This document shows positions 1 through 5,930 of a stretch of DNA of 19,256 nucleotides, piece after piece. How positions within the stretch are numbered: the stretch's first letter is position 1; each line of letters opens with the position of its first letter. The stretch lies in the NCBI GenBank assembly GCA_002329565.1, contig DCTM01000061.1, positions 10,097-29,352 of the forward strand, written 5' to 3'. The position numbers were made by a program, and so were the translations under genes. The notes beneath the pieces were generated by a model. It made no database searches. It was not told where the DNA came from and saw only the letters and a program-made list of their open reading frames with translations. The stretch is from Firmicutes bacterium UBA1440. GTDB lineage: Bacteria > Bacillota > Clostridia > Peptostreptococcales > Anaerovoracaceae.

Positions 1-647
1 ACCCTCAGCTCCGTGACTGTCGGATCACGTCTTTCTTCGTTTTTAAAGTATTCTAAGATTGTTTGTATATCCGCATTGCTCATCGCAAAGCCCATCTCCT
101 TGCGAAATGCCTCCAGCTTGTCCGCGTCGTAATCAATAAATCCGTCTACCACAGCTACGTCTTCAGGGAGAGCAAATGCGATCTCGATGTTATCCGGTTT
201 CTCACGGCTCGCTTCGCAGGAATCGACCGGATTGATGCAATACGCCTTAACAGCATCGATATCCTGTTGAGTAAGCTCACCTTCGAGCGCTATCACCCGC
301 GCAAATTTCACAATTGGCTTTTCGGCAAAATTCATCAACTTTATGCATTGCATAGCCGAATCTGCCCTTTGGTCATATTGCCCCGGCAGATATTCGGTCG
401 CAAACCATGTCTGCGGCACATCTTCGGGCAGGGTCTCATCATACAAGCGGTCGATTGCAGGCTCGGAGAATACAGTCTGCCGCGCAGCCTCGTACATCTC
501 ATCGCTGATACCCTGTATGTCATATCGATTGATGATGCGTACCCCCTCAAGACGCTCAAGTTTCAAATCCTGTTTCAAATCCTGATACAGCCCCTGCGCC
601 TCGATGTCAAACCCCTGTTTCTTTTCCGCAAAAATACGTCTTACCAT
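1..647 (-). CDS. purL: Phosphoribosylformylglycinamidine synthase, N-terminal part (cut by window edge)
   Basis: Converts FGAR plus glutamine and ATP to FGAM, the fourth step of de novo purine synthesis, in the cytoplasm. About 215 codons are visible, reading from the ATG at 647 to the window edge without a stop. The visible protein begins MVRRIFAEKKQGFDIEAQ and ends NEERRDPTVTELRV. The last segment matches the RDPTxTEIRV stretch that precedes the ATP-binding core in the single-chain clostridial type of PurL (long form, about 1250 residues). A ribosome site GGGAGG lies about 9 bases before the ATG. The gene has its own leader: a predicted promoter at 742-770 and a terminator for the upstream scp genes at 883-915. 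The assignment is by recalled family sequence; the glutaminase and catalytic domains lie outside the window. Confidence 0.88.
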   Translation of the reverse strand, partial: MVRRIFAEKKQGFDIEAQGLYQDLKQDLKLERLEGVRIINRYDIQGISDEMYEAARQTVFSEPAIDRLYDETLPEDVPQTWFATEYLPGQYDQRADSAMQCIKLMNFAEKPIVKFARVIALEGELTQQDIDAVKAYCINPVDSCEASREKPDNIEIAFALPEDVAVVDGFIDYDADKLEAFRKEMGFAMSNADIQTILEYFKNEERRDPTVTELR

Positions 648-741
648 TTTTGTTATCCTCCCACAGCCTATTGGCGTACAATTACCACTGTTTTCTTGTA
701 TATTATTCGATATCTTTCGAACATTTTCTCCCTATATCAAA

Positions 742-770
742 ATATTATCACATTATAGCGTCGTCAACAA
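742..770 (-). promoter_or_regulatory. Predicted sigma-A promoter of purL
   Basis: On the minus strand, TTGTTG (765-770) and TAATAT (742-747) are 17 bases apart. This would give a leader of about 90 bases before the purL ATG. The -35 box is weak, so this is a moderate prediction. Confidence 0.4.
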
Positions 771-882
771 GCTAAAATATCGCCTGTTTTTAAATTTATC
801 GGCTTATTTCCGAATATTAATAATGTGCGCCCGATCTATCGTACGAGTTTTTCTTTCCGTGCTTCATTGGGATAAATTTTTC

Positions 883-915
883 AAAAAACGAAAGACCGCT
901 GCAACTTTGCAGGTC
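883..915 (-). terminator. Rho-independent terminator after scpB
   Basis: Read on the minus strand, GACC-TGCA pairs with TGCA-(gc)-GGTC around the loop AAGT, and is followed by TTTCGTTTTTT. It lies about 40 bases past the scpB stop. The stem carries a two-base bulge. Confidence 0.65.
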
Positions 916-954
916 GACACACAGCCATACCGCATTTGCAGCGATCGTATTTTC

Positions 955-1548
955 TTATTGTGCAACACTCTCGTTCAGATTAAAAGTGACTTGCCCGGAA
1001 TCATCATCCTCTTCTTGCTCGTGCACGGCATTTTCGATATCATCAATACCCGGCAAGTCTTCTATGGAGGTGAACCCGAAATGTCGAAGGAAGGTATCCG
1101 TCGTTCCGTACAAAATCGGCCGTCCGACACCCGCAGATCTCCCGACTTCCGCAATCAGACCCTTGTTCTCCAGGCCTTCAAGCACTCTGTCGCACTTGAT
1201 ACCTCGCACCGCTTCAATTTCACCGCGCGTGACGGGCTGCTTGTAGGCAATAATCGCCAACACTTCAAGCGCAGATTGCGATAATTTCTTCTTCTTCGAC
1301 GGCGTACACAGCCTCTCTATATAATCGTAGACATCCGATGATGTAACAAATTGGAAAGCACCATTAACCTCGCGCACACGCAGGCCGCGGCCTTCCTGCT
1401 CGTACTCGTCCTGCAATTCCTTGAAATATGCGCAGGCATCTTTGTTTGATATTCCAAGCACATCGGCCGCAAGCTTGACATCGAGAGGTTCACCCAACGT
1501 GAACATCATTGCCTCAAATGCCGCCTTTATCGTTTTCTTGCTTGACAT
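955..1548 (-). CDS. scpB: Segregation and condensation protein B
   Basis: ScpB is the winged-helix kleisin partner that, with ScpA, bridges the SMC dimer in the bacterial condensin needed for chromosome compaction and segregation. The 197-residue length is normal. Tandem winged-helix regions are visible: the first runs through KKTIKAAFEAMMFTLGEPLD, and the second includes LSQSALEVLAIIAYKQPVTR, RGIKCDRVLEGLENKGLI and VGRPILYGTTDTFLRHFG, all classic ScpB stretches. The C-terminal tail is acidic (EQEEDDDSGQ). The ATG follows the scpA stop codon directly, with no gap, so the two are translationally coupled. Confidence 0.96.
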   Translation of the reverse strand: MSSKKTIKAAFEAMMFTLGEPLDVKLAADVLGISNKDACAYFKELQDEYEQEGRGLRVREVNGAFQFVTSSDVYDYIERLCTPSKKKKLSQSALEVLAIIAYKQPVTRGEIEAVRGIKCDRVLEGLENKGLIAEVGRSAGVGRPILYGTTDTFLRHFGFTSIEDLPGIDDIENAVHEQEEDDDSGQVTFNLNESVAQ

Positions 1549-2301
1549 CTATGCATCTGCCTCCCTTTTCTTTACTTCTTTGATCCAAATAGGTCCAAAG
1601 TTGTGCTTCTGCATGAGTTCGATCTCATTTTTCCTGGCCATTTCCAGCAGTGAGGAAAATGTAACCGCAGTGTTGTACCTTCCGGGATTTTCTTTTACCA
1701 AATCGGTAAAGGTCACCTTGTCCTTGCCCGCAAGGCCGAAATACGAGTGTATGTAATTGATTTTTTGCTCGACGGTAATCTTCTCTCGCTCAACTCGCGC
1801 GTAGTTCTTCTTAATTTCCTCAATTTTTTGCTTTTTGTGCAAGAAGAGGTTGAAAGCATTCATAAATTGCTTGATGTCCATCTGCAGGTACTCATCAGGC
1901 TGATCGAGGAAGCGGCTGATATCTTCCTGCGGTTTTTCAAAAACGCGCAACGCTCGCTGCTCGGCCTCTTCTATCAGTGCCGCCGCCTGTTTGAATTTCT
2001 TGTATTCCAAAATGCGTTCGACCAGCTCACTTCGCGGATCTCCGGTCATATCCGTCTCCGATTCATTCGTAATGCGCGGCAGGAGCATCTTCGACTTGAT
2101 CTCAATCAATGCCGCTGCCAGCACAATAAACTCTGCCCCCACGTATATCTCCCGACTGTTCATCTCCTCGATGTATGCCAGATATTGCGCGGTTATCTCC
2201 GCAACCTTTATATCATATATGCTCATGCGCGCGTTCTCTATCAGATGCACGAGCAAATCGAACGGACCTTCGAAAACACTGAGTTTTACCTTATATCCCA
2301 T
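1549..2301 (-). CDS. scpA: Segregation and condensation protein A (kleisin)
   Basis: ScpA is the kleisin subunit that closes the SMC ring. The start MGYKVKLSVFEGPFDLLVHL matches the conserved N-terminus of the family, followed by SIYDIKVAEITAQYLAYI. The C-terminal winged-helix part ends in KNEIELMQKHNFGPIWI. With the ATG at 2301 the protein has 250 residues, the usual length. The frame stays open further upstream to GTG codons at 2340 and 2349. The GTG at 2340 has a GGAG 8 bases before it and cannot be excluded, whereas the chosen ATG has only a close AAGGG. The chosen start fits the family and the predicted promoter, whose start point would fall near 2324, downstream of both GTGs. The stop abuts the scpB ATG. 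Confidence 0.94.
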   Translation of the reverse strand: MGYKVKLSVFEGPFDLLVHLIENARMSIYDIKVAEITAQYLAYIEEMNSREIYVGAEFIVLAAALIEIKSKMLLPRITNESETDMTGDPRSELVERILEYKKFKQAAALIEEAEQRALRVFEKPQEDISRFLDQPDEYLQMDIKQFMNAFNLFLHKKQKIEEIKKNYARVEREKITVEQKINYIHSYFGLAGKDKVTFTDLVKENPGRYNTAVTFSSLLEMARKNEIELMQKHNFGPIWIKEVKKREADA

Positions 2302-2330
2302 AGCCCTTCTCTTTTCTGTTTTATCAAATA

Positions 2331-2360
2331 ATTTTATCACAGCCGGCACTCCGGGGGCAA
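2331..2360 (-). promoter_or_regulatory. Possible scpA promoter
   Basis: TTGCCC (2355-2360) and TAAAAT (2331-2336) on the minus strand are 18 bases apart, just after the terminator of the preceding gene. This would start transcription about 23 bases before the preferred scpA ATG. Both boxes are imperfect. Confidence 0.3.
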
Positions 2361-2375
2361 CAGAAATAATTTTGC

Positions 2376-2414
2376 AAATAAGAAAGCCGCAGGCTACAAA
2401 ATGTGTCCTGCGGC
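2376..2414 (-). terminator. Rho-independent terminator after the lytic transglycosylase gene
   Basis: A perfect 8-bp stem, GCCGCAGG/CCTGCGGC (2386-2393 and 2407-2414), has a 13-base loop that can extend it with ACA/TGT. On the minus strand it is followed by TTTCTTATTT. It separates this gene from scpAB. Confidence 0.75.
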
Positions 2415-2500
2415 AGCTCTTAAGGATGAAATCACCCTTGCTCTTTTCTATTTATATGCTTTTCGTATGTCATGTTTTTTGTAGCACGGTTACTGTTGAT

Positions 2501-3571
2501 TTATACGTAACCGTTGATGCTGAGATAATTGTTGATTGAATAGTATGCGGTCAAGATCCTGCTCGCATATGCGGTTGAGTACGATCCGCGATTTACCTTG
2601 GCCGAGCCTTGGTTGTAAGCTGATAAACCTTTTGTCCAATCGCCTCCGTATGCTGCGATCTTATCGCTTATATACATTGCCCCGAAATCGATATTCTTCT
2701 TGGCATTATATAAATCGTTAACCGTCAATCCAAACCCGGCTGCCGTGGAAGGCATCACCTGCATCATCCCGACGGAACCGCCGGCCGCCTTTGCGCCGGA
2801 AGTGAACATGCTTTCCTTTTGTGCTATAGCCATGAGTAGTTTTGCGTCTGTGTTGTAAACAGTGGCGGCTCTTTTAAAAAGGAAGACGTATTCACGTGCC
2901 AACGTATTGGAAATGTTCGGATTTACAGTTCTGATATAGTTGGCAAGCCCTCGGTTGAGGTTAGATTCGGATTTGTTGCACAAACTCTCGGCGCTTACGC
3001 CTTCTTTCGTGCTTATACAAACCCCGTAGTATTGGTCGTAGTAAATATCCCAGTCAAATTTTTCATCCGTCGCGACAGCTCGCAGCGGTAGGTAAACGAA
3101 TTGCCCGTACTCCAGCACCGGCTGACCGGCCAAGTCGAGCTCGTCTACAAGAAGTTGCGGTACCTGAATGGCATCCGTCACGTCCTCTTCCGACTCCTCC
3201 GCGCCGTATGCGAGGACTTTTACATCGGACATCACCTTAAGAATAATGTCCTCGTTATTGTTTTTGATCCAATTGTTACTGATATTTTGTCTGGTTGAAT
3301 CTGTTTTCAGTAATTTTAATGTGCGGCTTTCCTTATCCGTTTCTGCGACAAAGCCACAAATTTCCCCGATTTCCGGAGTCAACGGAATATAGGTTGTGTT
3401 GTTATGAACGATAAAAGGATATTGAAGATTATAGTTGATTATTTCCTGTCCGTTAATAACAATTTTTCCTACAAAAAAATCTCCTTGAACGTTTTCGTCA
3501 GCATAAATAGAAATTGATGAGAATAGCACCATGAGCAATGTAAGCCACACAAACATAAGCTTCTTTGCCAT
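2501..3571 (-). CDS. Secreted stalk-domain protein with C-terminal lytic transglycosylase
   Basis: Likely an exported enzyme that cleaves glycan strands of peptidoglycan. With the ATG at 3571 (GAGGAG about 11 bases upstream) the protein has 356 residues. Residues 1-24 form a Sec signal peptide (MAKK, hydrophobic core, ...SIYA). Residues about 30-185 look like a copper-amine-oxidase N-terminal-like stalk domain, with the paired signatures YIPLTPE...GFVAETD and YLPLRAVATDEKFDWDI. From about 215 to the end is an SLT-type transglycosylase: AIAQKESMF with the likely catalytic Glu at 253, then GGSVGMMQVMPSTAAGFGL and the late AYNQGSAKV motif. An in-frame TTG at 3613 is a poorer start. The gene is monocistronic, with its own promoter and terminator. 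The domain calls are by motif; the precise substrate is not known. Confidence 0.85.
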   Translation of the reverse strand: MAKKLMFVWLTLLMVLFSSISIYADENVQGDFFVGKIVINGQEIINYNLQYPFIVHNNTTYIPLTPEIGEICGFVAETDKESRTLKLLKTDSTRQNISNNWIKNNNEDIILKVMSDVKVLAYGAEESEEDVTDAIQVPQLLVDELDLAGQPVLEYGQFVYLPLRAVATDEKFDWDIYYDQYYGVCISTKEGVSAESLCNKSESNLNRGLANYIRTVNPNISNTLAREYVFLFKRAATVYNTDAKLLMAIAQKESMFTSGAKAAGGSVGMMQVMPSTAAGFGLTVNDLYNAKKNIDFGAMYISDKIAAYGGDWTKGLSAYNQGSAKVNRGSYSTAYASRILTAYYSINNYLSINGYV

Positions 3572-3622
3572 ATTCGTTTTTTCTCCTCTTTTTCCGGCTG
3601 TTTCATTAACCAAAACAGCAAT

Positions 3623-3640
3623 TATCTAAATCATTAGATA
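3623..3640. promoter_or_regulatory. 18-bp palindrome over the transglycosylase transcription start
   Basis: TATCTAA-ATCA-TTAGATA has perfect 7-bp arms. It begins about 5 bases downstream of the predicted -10 box, so it covers the expected start point. It could be an operator or a 5' RNA hairpin. Confidence 0.5.
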
Positions 3641-3645
3641 TGCAT

Positions 3646-3654
3646 ATTATACCA
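3646..3654 (-). promoter_or_regulatory. Extended -10 promoter of the transglycosylase gene
   Basis: On the minus strand the sequence is TGGTATAAT, a perfect -10 with the TGn extension. No good -35 box is present. It lies about 75 bases before the ATG at 3571. Confidence 0.55.
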
Positions 3655-3871
3655 TACGACAGCAAAAAGTATACCGTTTTTGTTTTTTTAGAAAATTCTT
3701 TAAAAAATATATGTTCAAATTTTAACGTTTATCGGCAATTTCTTCACACAATCCACACAATAATTTACAGCAAAATTCACAATTCAACAGTCTTTACGCG
3801 TCCCGCATTCACAGCAAAAAAACGCAAAATTGCCCTTCCGGCCGTCGCAAATTCGATTGAATCAATGTGGT

Positions 3872-3889
3872 TTGTTAATAAGTTAACAT
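3872..3889. promoter_or_regulatory. Rex-type operator upstream of rex
   Basis: TTGTTAA-TAAG-TTAACAT matches the clostridial Rex operator TTGTTAA-n4-TTAACAA at 13 of 14 arm positions. It ends 18 bases before the -35 box of promoter P1 and lies about 270 bases before the rex start codon. Autoregulation of rex by NADH/NAD+ ratio is the natural reading. Confidence 0.72.
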
Positions 3890-3907
3890 GATATCGATAA
3901 ATTTAAC

Positions 3908-3936
3908 TTGCACAGTCATCTTTTTAGGCGTAATAT
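3908..3936 (+). promoter_or_regulatory. Predicted promoter P1, upstream of rex
   Basis: TTGCAC (3908-3913) and TAATAT (3931-3936) are spaced by 17 bases. Transcription would start near 3943 and run through the hairpin region toward rex. Confidence 0.5.
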
Positions 3937-3942
3937 ATACAG

Positions 3943-4081
3943 CAACCTTTCAATCGAATTTTATAGATTTACCGCAAATGGGGCAGACTGTCAATACGGT
4001 CTTCCCCATTTGTAAGTTAAGGCTCAATGCAGTTGAACCGCGATTAATTCCGGGCCGGTAGCGGACAAGCTTATTTTACTT
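3943..4081 (+). ncRNA. Candidate structured RNA or long rex leader
   Basis: Downstream of P1 three hairpins follow one another. The first (3975-4012) is near-perfect: 9 bp CAAATGGGG/CCCCATTTG, one mismatch, AGAC/GTCT, a wobble pair and GT/AC closing a CAAT tetraloop. The second (4021-4039) pairs TCAA/TTGA plus GG/CC. The third pairs CCGC (4038-4041) with GCGG (4061-4064) and is followed by U-rich sequence (4071-4081). There is no coding potential. It matches no RNA family I can name, so it may be a small RNA, a 5' leader, or only DNA-level structure. Confidence 0.28.
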
Positions 4082-4098
4082 CGAAAATCTTTTGAATA

Positions 4099-4127
4099 TT
4101 GACAAAATAATACCTCGGTACTATACT
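4099..4127 (+). promoter_or_regulatory. Promoter P2 of rex
   Basis: A perfect TTGACA (4099-4104) and TATACT (4122-4127) are spaced by 17 bases, starting transcription about 26 bases before the rex ATG. This is the probable main promoter for rex-nadK. Confidence 0.8.
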
Positions 4128-4128
4128 G

Positions 4129-4146
4129 TCGATAATGAATTATCGA
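4129..4146. promoter_or_regulatory. 18-bp palindrome at the rex transcription start
   Basis: TCGATAAT-GA-ATTATCGA has perfect 8-bp arms, begins one base after the -10 box of P2 and ends one base before the GGAGG ribosome site. It does not match the usual Rex operator. It could bind a regulator or form a short 5' hairpin that affects ribosome access. Confidence 0.5.
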
Positions 4147-4160
4147 TGGAGGAAAGCGCT

Positions 4161-4808
4161 ATGATAAAATCCGACAAGACGGTTCTTTCTCTGCAAGCAT
4201 TTCAAAGAATGCCCTACTATTTGCAGTATTTAAAGGAATTATACCGAGAGGGCGTCCGAACAATCTCTTCCCCGGCCGTCTCCGCACACTTTGGATTCAC
4301 AGAAATTCAAGTGCGCAAGGATTTTGCCGCCGTATGCTCGTCTCGCGGCGTGCCGAGGCACGGGTTCGATACAAAGCAACTTATTGATGACATAGAGACT
4401 CTTCTCGGCTATCAAGATACAAAGGCCGCTGTCCTCGTCGGCACCGGCATTCTCGGAAACACACTTCTGCAATATCGCGAACTTGCCGACTACGGCATGC
4501 AAATAGTCGCAAGTTTCGATGTTAACCGGGAATTGATCGGAAGAACTCTTCACGGCAAGCCGGTCTTACATGCATCCAAGATCGGAGACTACTGTCGCCG
4601 CATGAAGATACAGACCGGCATTATCGCCGTTCCCAAAGAGCAAGCTCAGACAGTGTGCGACCAACTGATTTCCGGCGGCATACTCGCTATATGGAATTTT
4701 GCACCTGTATACCTGTCTGTTCCCGATTACATACTTGTGAAAAATGAAAACCCCGCGGTTTCCTTGGCACTTTTGTCGCGGCATTTGCAAGAAGGGCGTC
4801 GCATCTAA
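4161..4808 (+). CDS. rex: Redox-sensing transcriptional repressor Rex
   Basis: Rex is a homodimeric repressor that binds DNA when NAD+ dominates and lets go when NADH rises. It typically controls fermentation and hydrogenase genes. This copy has 215 residues, a normal length. Residues 12-70 form the winged helix (AFQRMPYYLQYLKELYREG, ISSPAVSAHFGFT, VRKD at 51-54). Residues 88 onward form the Rossmann domain, with GTGILG at 94-99, Asp120 at the end of the second strand, and WNFAPV at 178-183. The segment after VRKD reads FAAVCSSRGVPRHGF rather than the usual LSYFGxFGxRGxGY, so the DNA-binding part is divergent. The ATG at 4161 has GGAGG 8 bases upstream, which decides against the earlier in-frame ATG at 4092. 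nadK follows 39 bases later. Confidence 0.92.
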   Translation: MIKSDKTVLSLQAFQRMPYYLQYLKELYREGVRTISSPAVSAHFGFTEIQVRKDFAAVCSSRGVPRHGFDTKQLIDDIETLLGYQDTKAAVLVGTGILGNTLLQYRELADYGMQIVASFDVNRELIGRTLHGKPVLHASKIGDYCRRMKIQTGIIAVPKEQAQTVCDQLISGGILAIWNFAPVYLSVPDYILVKNENPAVSLALLSRHLQEGRRI

Positions 4809-4847
4809 GTTTGTCTGAAAAAATATACAATTGTAAAGGATACTGTC

Positions 4848-5669
4848 ATGATATTTTTGATAATCTCAAACCCAACAAAACCGGCGGCTGAGGAATTTTC
4901 ACAACAAATGGCGGAGTACCTCACCGCAGACGGTCACACAGTGCTTCACAAAAACGATTTGGGCACAACGATACCCGATGCCGTCATCTTAAGCGGCGGA
5001 GACGGTACCATTCTGCGTAATGTCGAGCTTCTGAAAAGGCTCAATGTCCCTGTTCTGGGTGTCAACTTCGGCCATTTCGGTTTTCTTACATCCTGCGAGC
5101 CCGAGGATGCATGCTCTTGGATCGACAAGATTATCGCCGGTACATGTAAGATTGAAGAACGCTCACTCTTTGCGGGCGATATTTTGGCACCGTCGGGAGA
5201 AAAAACTCATTTCGGAGGCTTAAACGAAGTCGTCATCCACCGTGGTCTCTTAAACCGTCCGCTGAAGTTTTTTCTCTTCATCGGCGACAAACACATCAGT
5301 GAATTTCGCGCCGACGGTATCATCGTCGCCACTCCGACAGGTTCGACGGCCTACAACCTTTCATCGGGCGGCCCTATCCTTTTGCCGGAATCTAAAAATC
5401 TCGTAATCACTCCGATCTGCGCAAGAGGCCCGCTCAACGCTTCTGTCGTAATACCCGATACGGAATATGTCCGTATTGCATTTGACCCGCCTAATGAATT
5501 TGAGGATGGCGAGACACCGATTTTGACTGTCGATGGGCGGGAAAAGTATTTTCTGTCACACCGAGATGAAATCAACGTCTTCAAGGGCCCCGAGACATTG
5601 CGAGTCTTCAGCGACGAAATGCCGGAATTTTCGCGCGGTCTGCAACGAAAGATTGCATTTTACGTGTAG
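4848..5669 (+). CDS. nadK: NAD kinase
   Basis: Phosphorylates NAD+ to NADP+ with ATP (or polyphosphate) in the cytoplasm, setting the size of the NADP pool. The 273-residue protein carries the family hallmarks in order: GGDGT at 50-54 with the catalytic Asp52, FGHFGFLT at 74-81, LNEVVIHR with Asn-Glu at 126-127, and DGIIVATPTGSTAYNLSSGGP around 156-175. The ATG at 4848 has AAGGA 8 bases upstream. It sits 39 bases after rex with no terminator between, so it is probably co-transcribed with the redox sensor. A weak terminator follows at once. This pairing links the NADH/NAD+ sensor with NADP+ supply, which NfnAB next door consumes. Confidence 0.97.
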   Translation: MIFLIISNPTKPAAEEFSQQMAEYLTADGHTVLHKNDLGTTIPDAVILSGGDGTILRNVELLKRLNVPVLGVNFGHFGFLTSCEPEDACSWIDKIIAGTCKIEERSLFAGDILAPSGEKTHFGGLNEVVIHRGLLNRPLKFFLFIGDKHISEFRADGIIVATPTGSTAYNLSSGGPILLPESKNLVITPICARGPLNASVVIPDTEYVRIAFDPPNEFEDGETPILTVDGREKYFLSHRDEINVFKGPETLRVFSDEMPEFSRGLQRKIAFYV

Positions 5670-5720
5670 AATATCTGCTTTTGCCCGGATATGTTTTGCA
5701 GGTATTCTGTTTATATATCA
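5669..5720 (+). terminator. Probable terminator after nadK
   Basis: GAATATCTGC (5669-5678) pairs with GCAGGTATTC (5698-5707) over 10 bp with one U-G wobble and a 19-base loop. T-rich sequence follows. The long loop lowers confidence. Confidence 0.4.
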
Positions 5721-5784
5721 ATCTTTCTTTTTCTCGATGTATGATTATAAATAATAGTACATCTATGCATTTTGAATGACTATC

Positions 5785-5802
5785 TTTTAACAATCGTTAA
5801 AA
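5785..5802. promoter_or_regulatory. Palindrome upstream of nfnAB
   Basis: TTTTAAC-AATC-GTTAAAA has perfect 7-bp arms and lies just upstream of the -35 region of the nfnA promoter. The arms have the opposite order to a Rex site (TTAAC...GTTAA rather than GTTAA...TTAAC), so I do not call it Rex. Confidence 0.4.
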
Positions 5803-5828
5803 AATAGGAAATTGTGCAAAAAATATAG

Positions 5829-5834
5829 TATAAT
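5829..5834 (+). promoter_or_regulatory. Possible -10 box of the nfnAB promoter
   Basis: A perfect TATAAT lies about 97 bases before the nfnA ATG. No -35 box stands at the right distance (TTGTGC is only 11 bases away), so the promoter may need an activator or the true one may lie elsewhere. Confidence 0.38.
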
Positions 5835-5857
5835 AGCAAAAATACATTGTTTTTATA

Positions 5858-5871
5858 TGTTGTTCACAACA
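5858..5871. promoter_or_regulatory. 14-bp palindrome in the nfnA leader
   Basis: TGTTGT-TC-ACAACA has perfect 6-bp arms, about 17-30 bases downstream of the expected start point. It contains one half of a TTCACAA-type Rex site, but the other half is missing. Its role is unknown. Confidence 0.35.
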
Positions 5872-5930
5872 GTATGCTCGATATGTATGTGCAATAAAAC
5901 AATTCACCGAAATAACGAGGAGGCAAAGTT

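Larger units (their letters stand above)
648..954. other. Intergenic region between scpB and purL
   Basis: This 307-base AT-rich gap holds a rho-independent terminator for the scp genes, a weak promoter for purL and a short inverted repeat (TTCGA, 6 bases, TCGAA at 706-721) in the purL leader. A plus-strand open frame crosses it, but that frame is antisense to purL and has no ribosome site. I see no riboswitch that I can name. Confidence 0.6.
3849..3961. repeat. Perfect 13-bp inverted repeat enclosing a Rex site and promoter P1
   Basis: AAATTCGATTGAA (3849-3861) recurs as its exact reverse complement at 3949-3961, leaving 87 bases between. The enclosed segment contains the Rex-type operator (3872-3889) and promoter P1 (3908-3936). 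The geometry resembles invertible promoters, but paired regulator sites would look the same. No recombinase is encoded in the window. Confidence 0.55.
3572..4160. other. Long regulatory intergenic region between the transglycosylase gene and rex
   Basis: This 589-base divergent region holds, from left to right: the transglycosylase promoter with a palindrome over its start point, an AT-rich stretch with nothing I recognise (about 3660-3845), a 13-bp inverted repeat enclosing a Rex-type operator and promoter P1, a run of hairpins (3975-4064), and the near-consensus promoter P2 with a palindrome before the rex ribosome site. An 83-codon open frame at 3640-3891 has no ribosome site and low-complexity composition, so I do not call it a gene. 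Confidence 0.7.

Noticed and set aside
63..758. 231-codon open frame on the plus strand
   Set aside because: It is antisense to purL, whose conserved protein sequence is clear on the other strand. It has no ribosome site and its translation resembles nothing known.
3640..3891. 83-codon open frame between the transglycosylase gene and rex
   Set aside because: No ribosome site, AT-rich random-looking translation, and it runs through the Rex operator and one arm of the 13-bp inverted repeat.
3975..4012. Rho-independent terminator
   Set aside because: The hairpin is strong, but neither strand has a U tract after it and no gene ends here.
5785..5802. Possible Rex operator upstream of nfnA
   Set aside because: It contains TTAACAA, but the matching TTGTTAA half is not 4 bases upstream. 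The palindrome has the arms in the opposite order, so it is listed only as an unassigned palindrome.
5858..5871. Rex half-site TTCACAA in the nfnA leader
   Set aside because: Only the right half is good; the left half position matches 3 of 7 bases.
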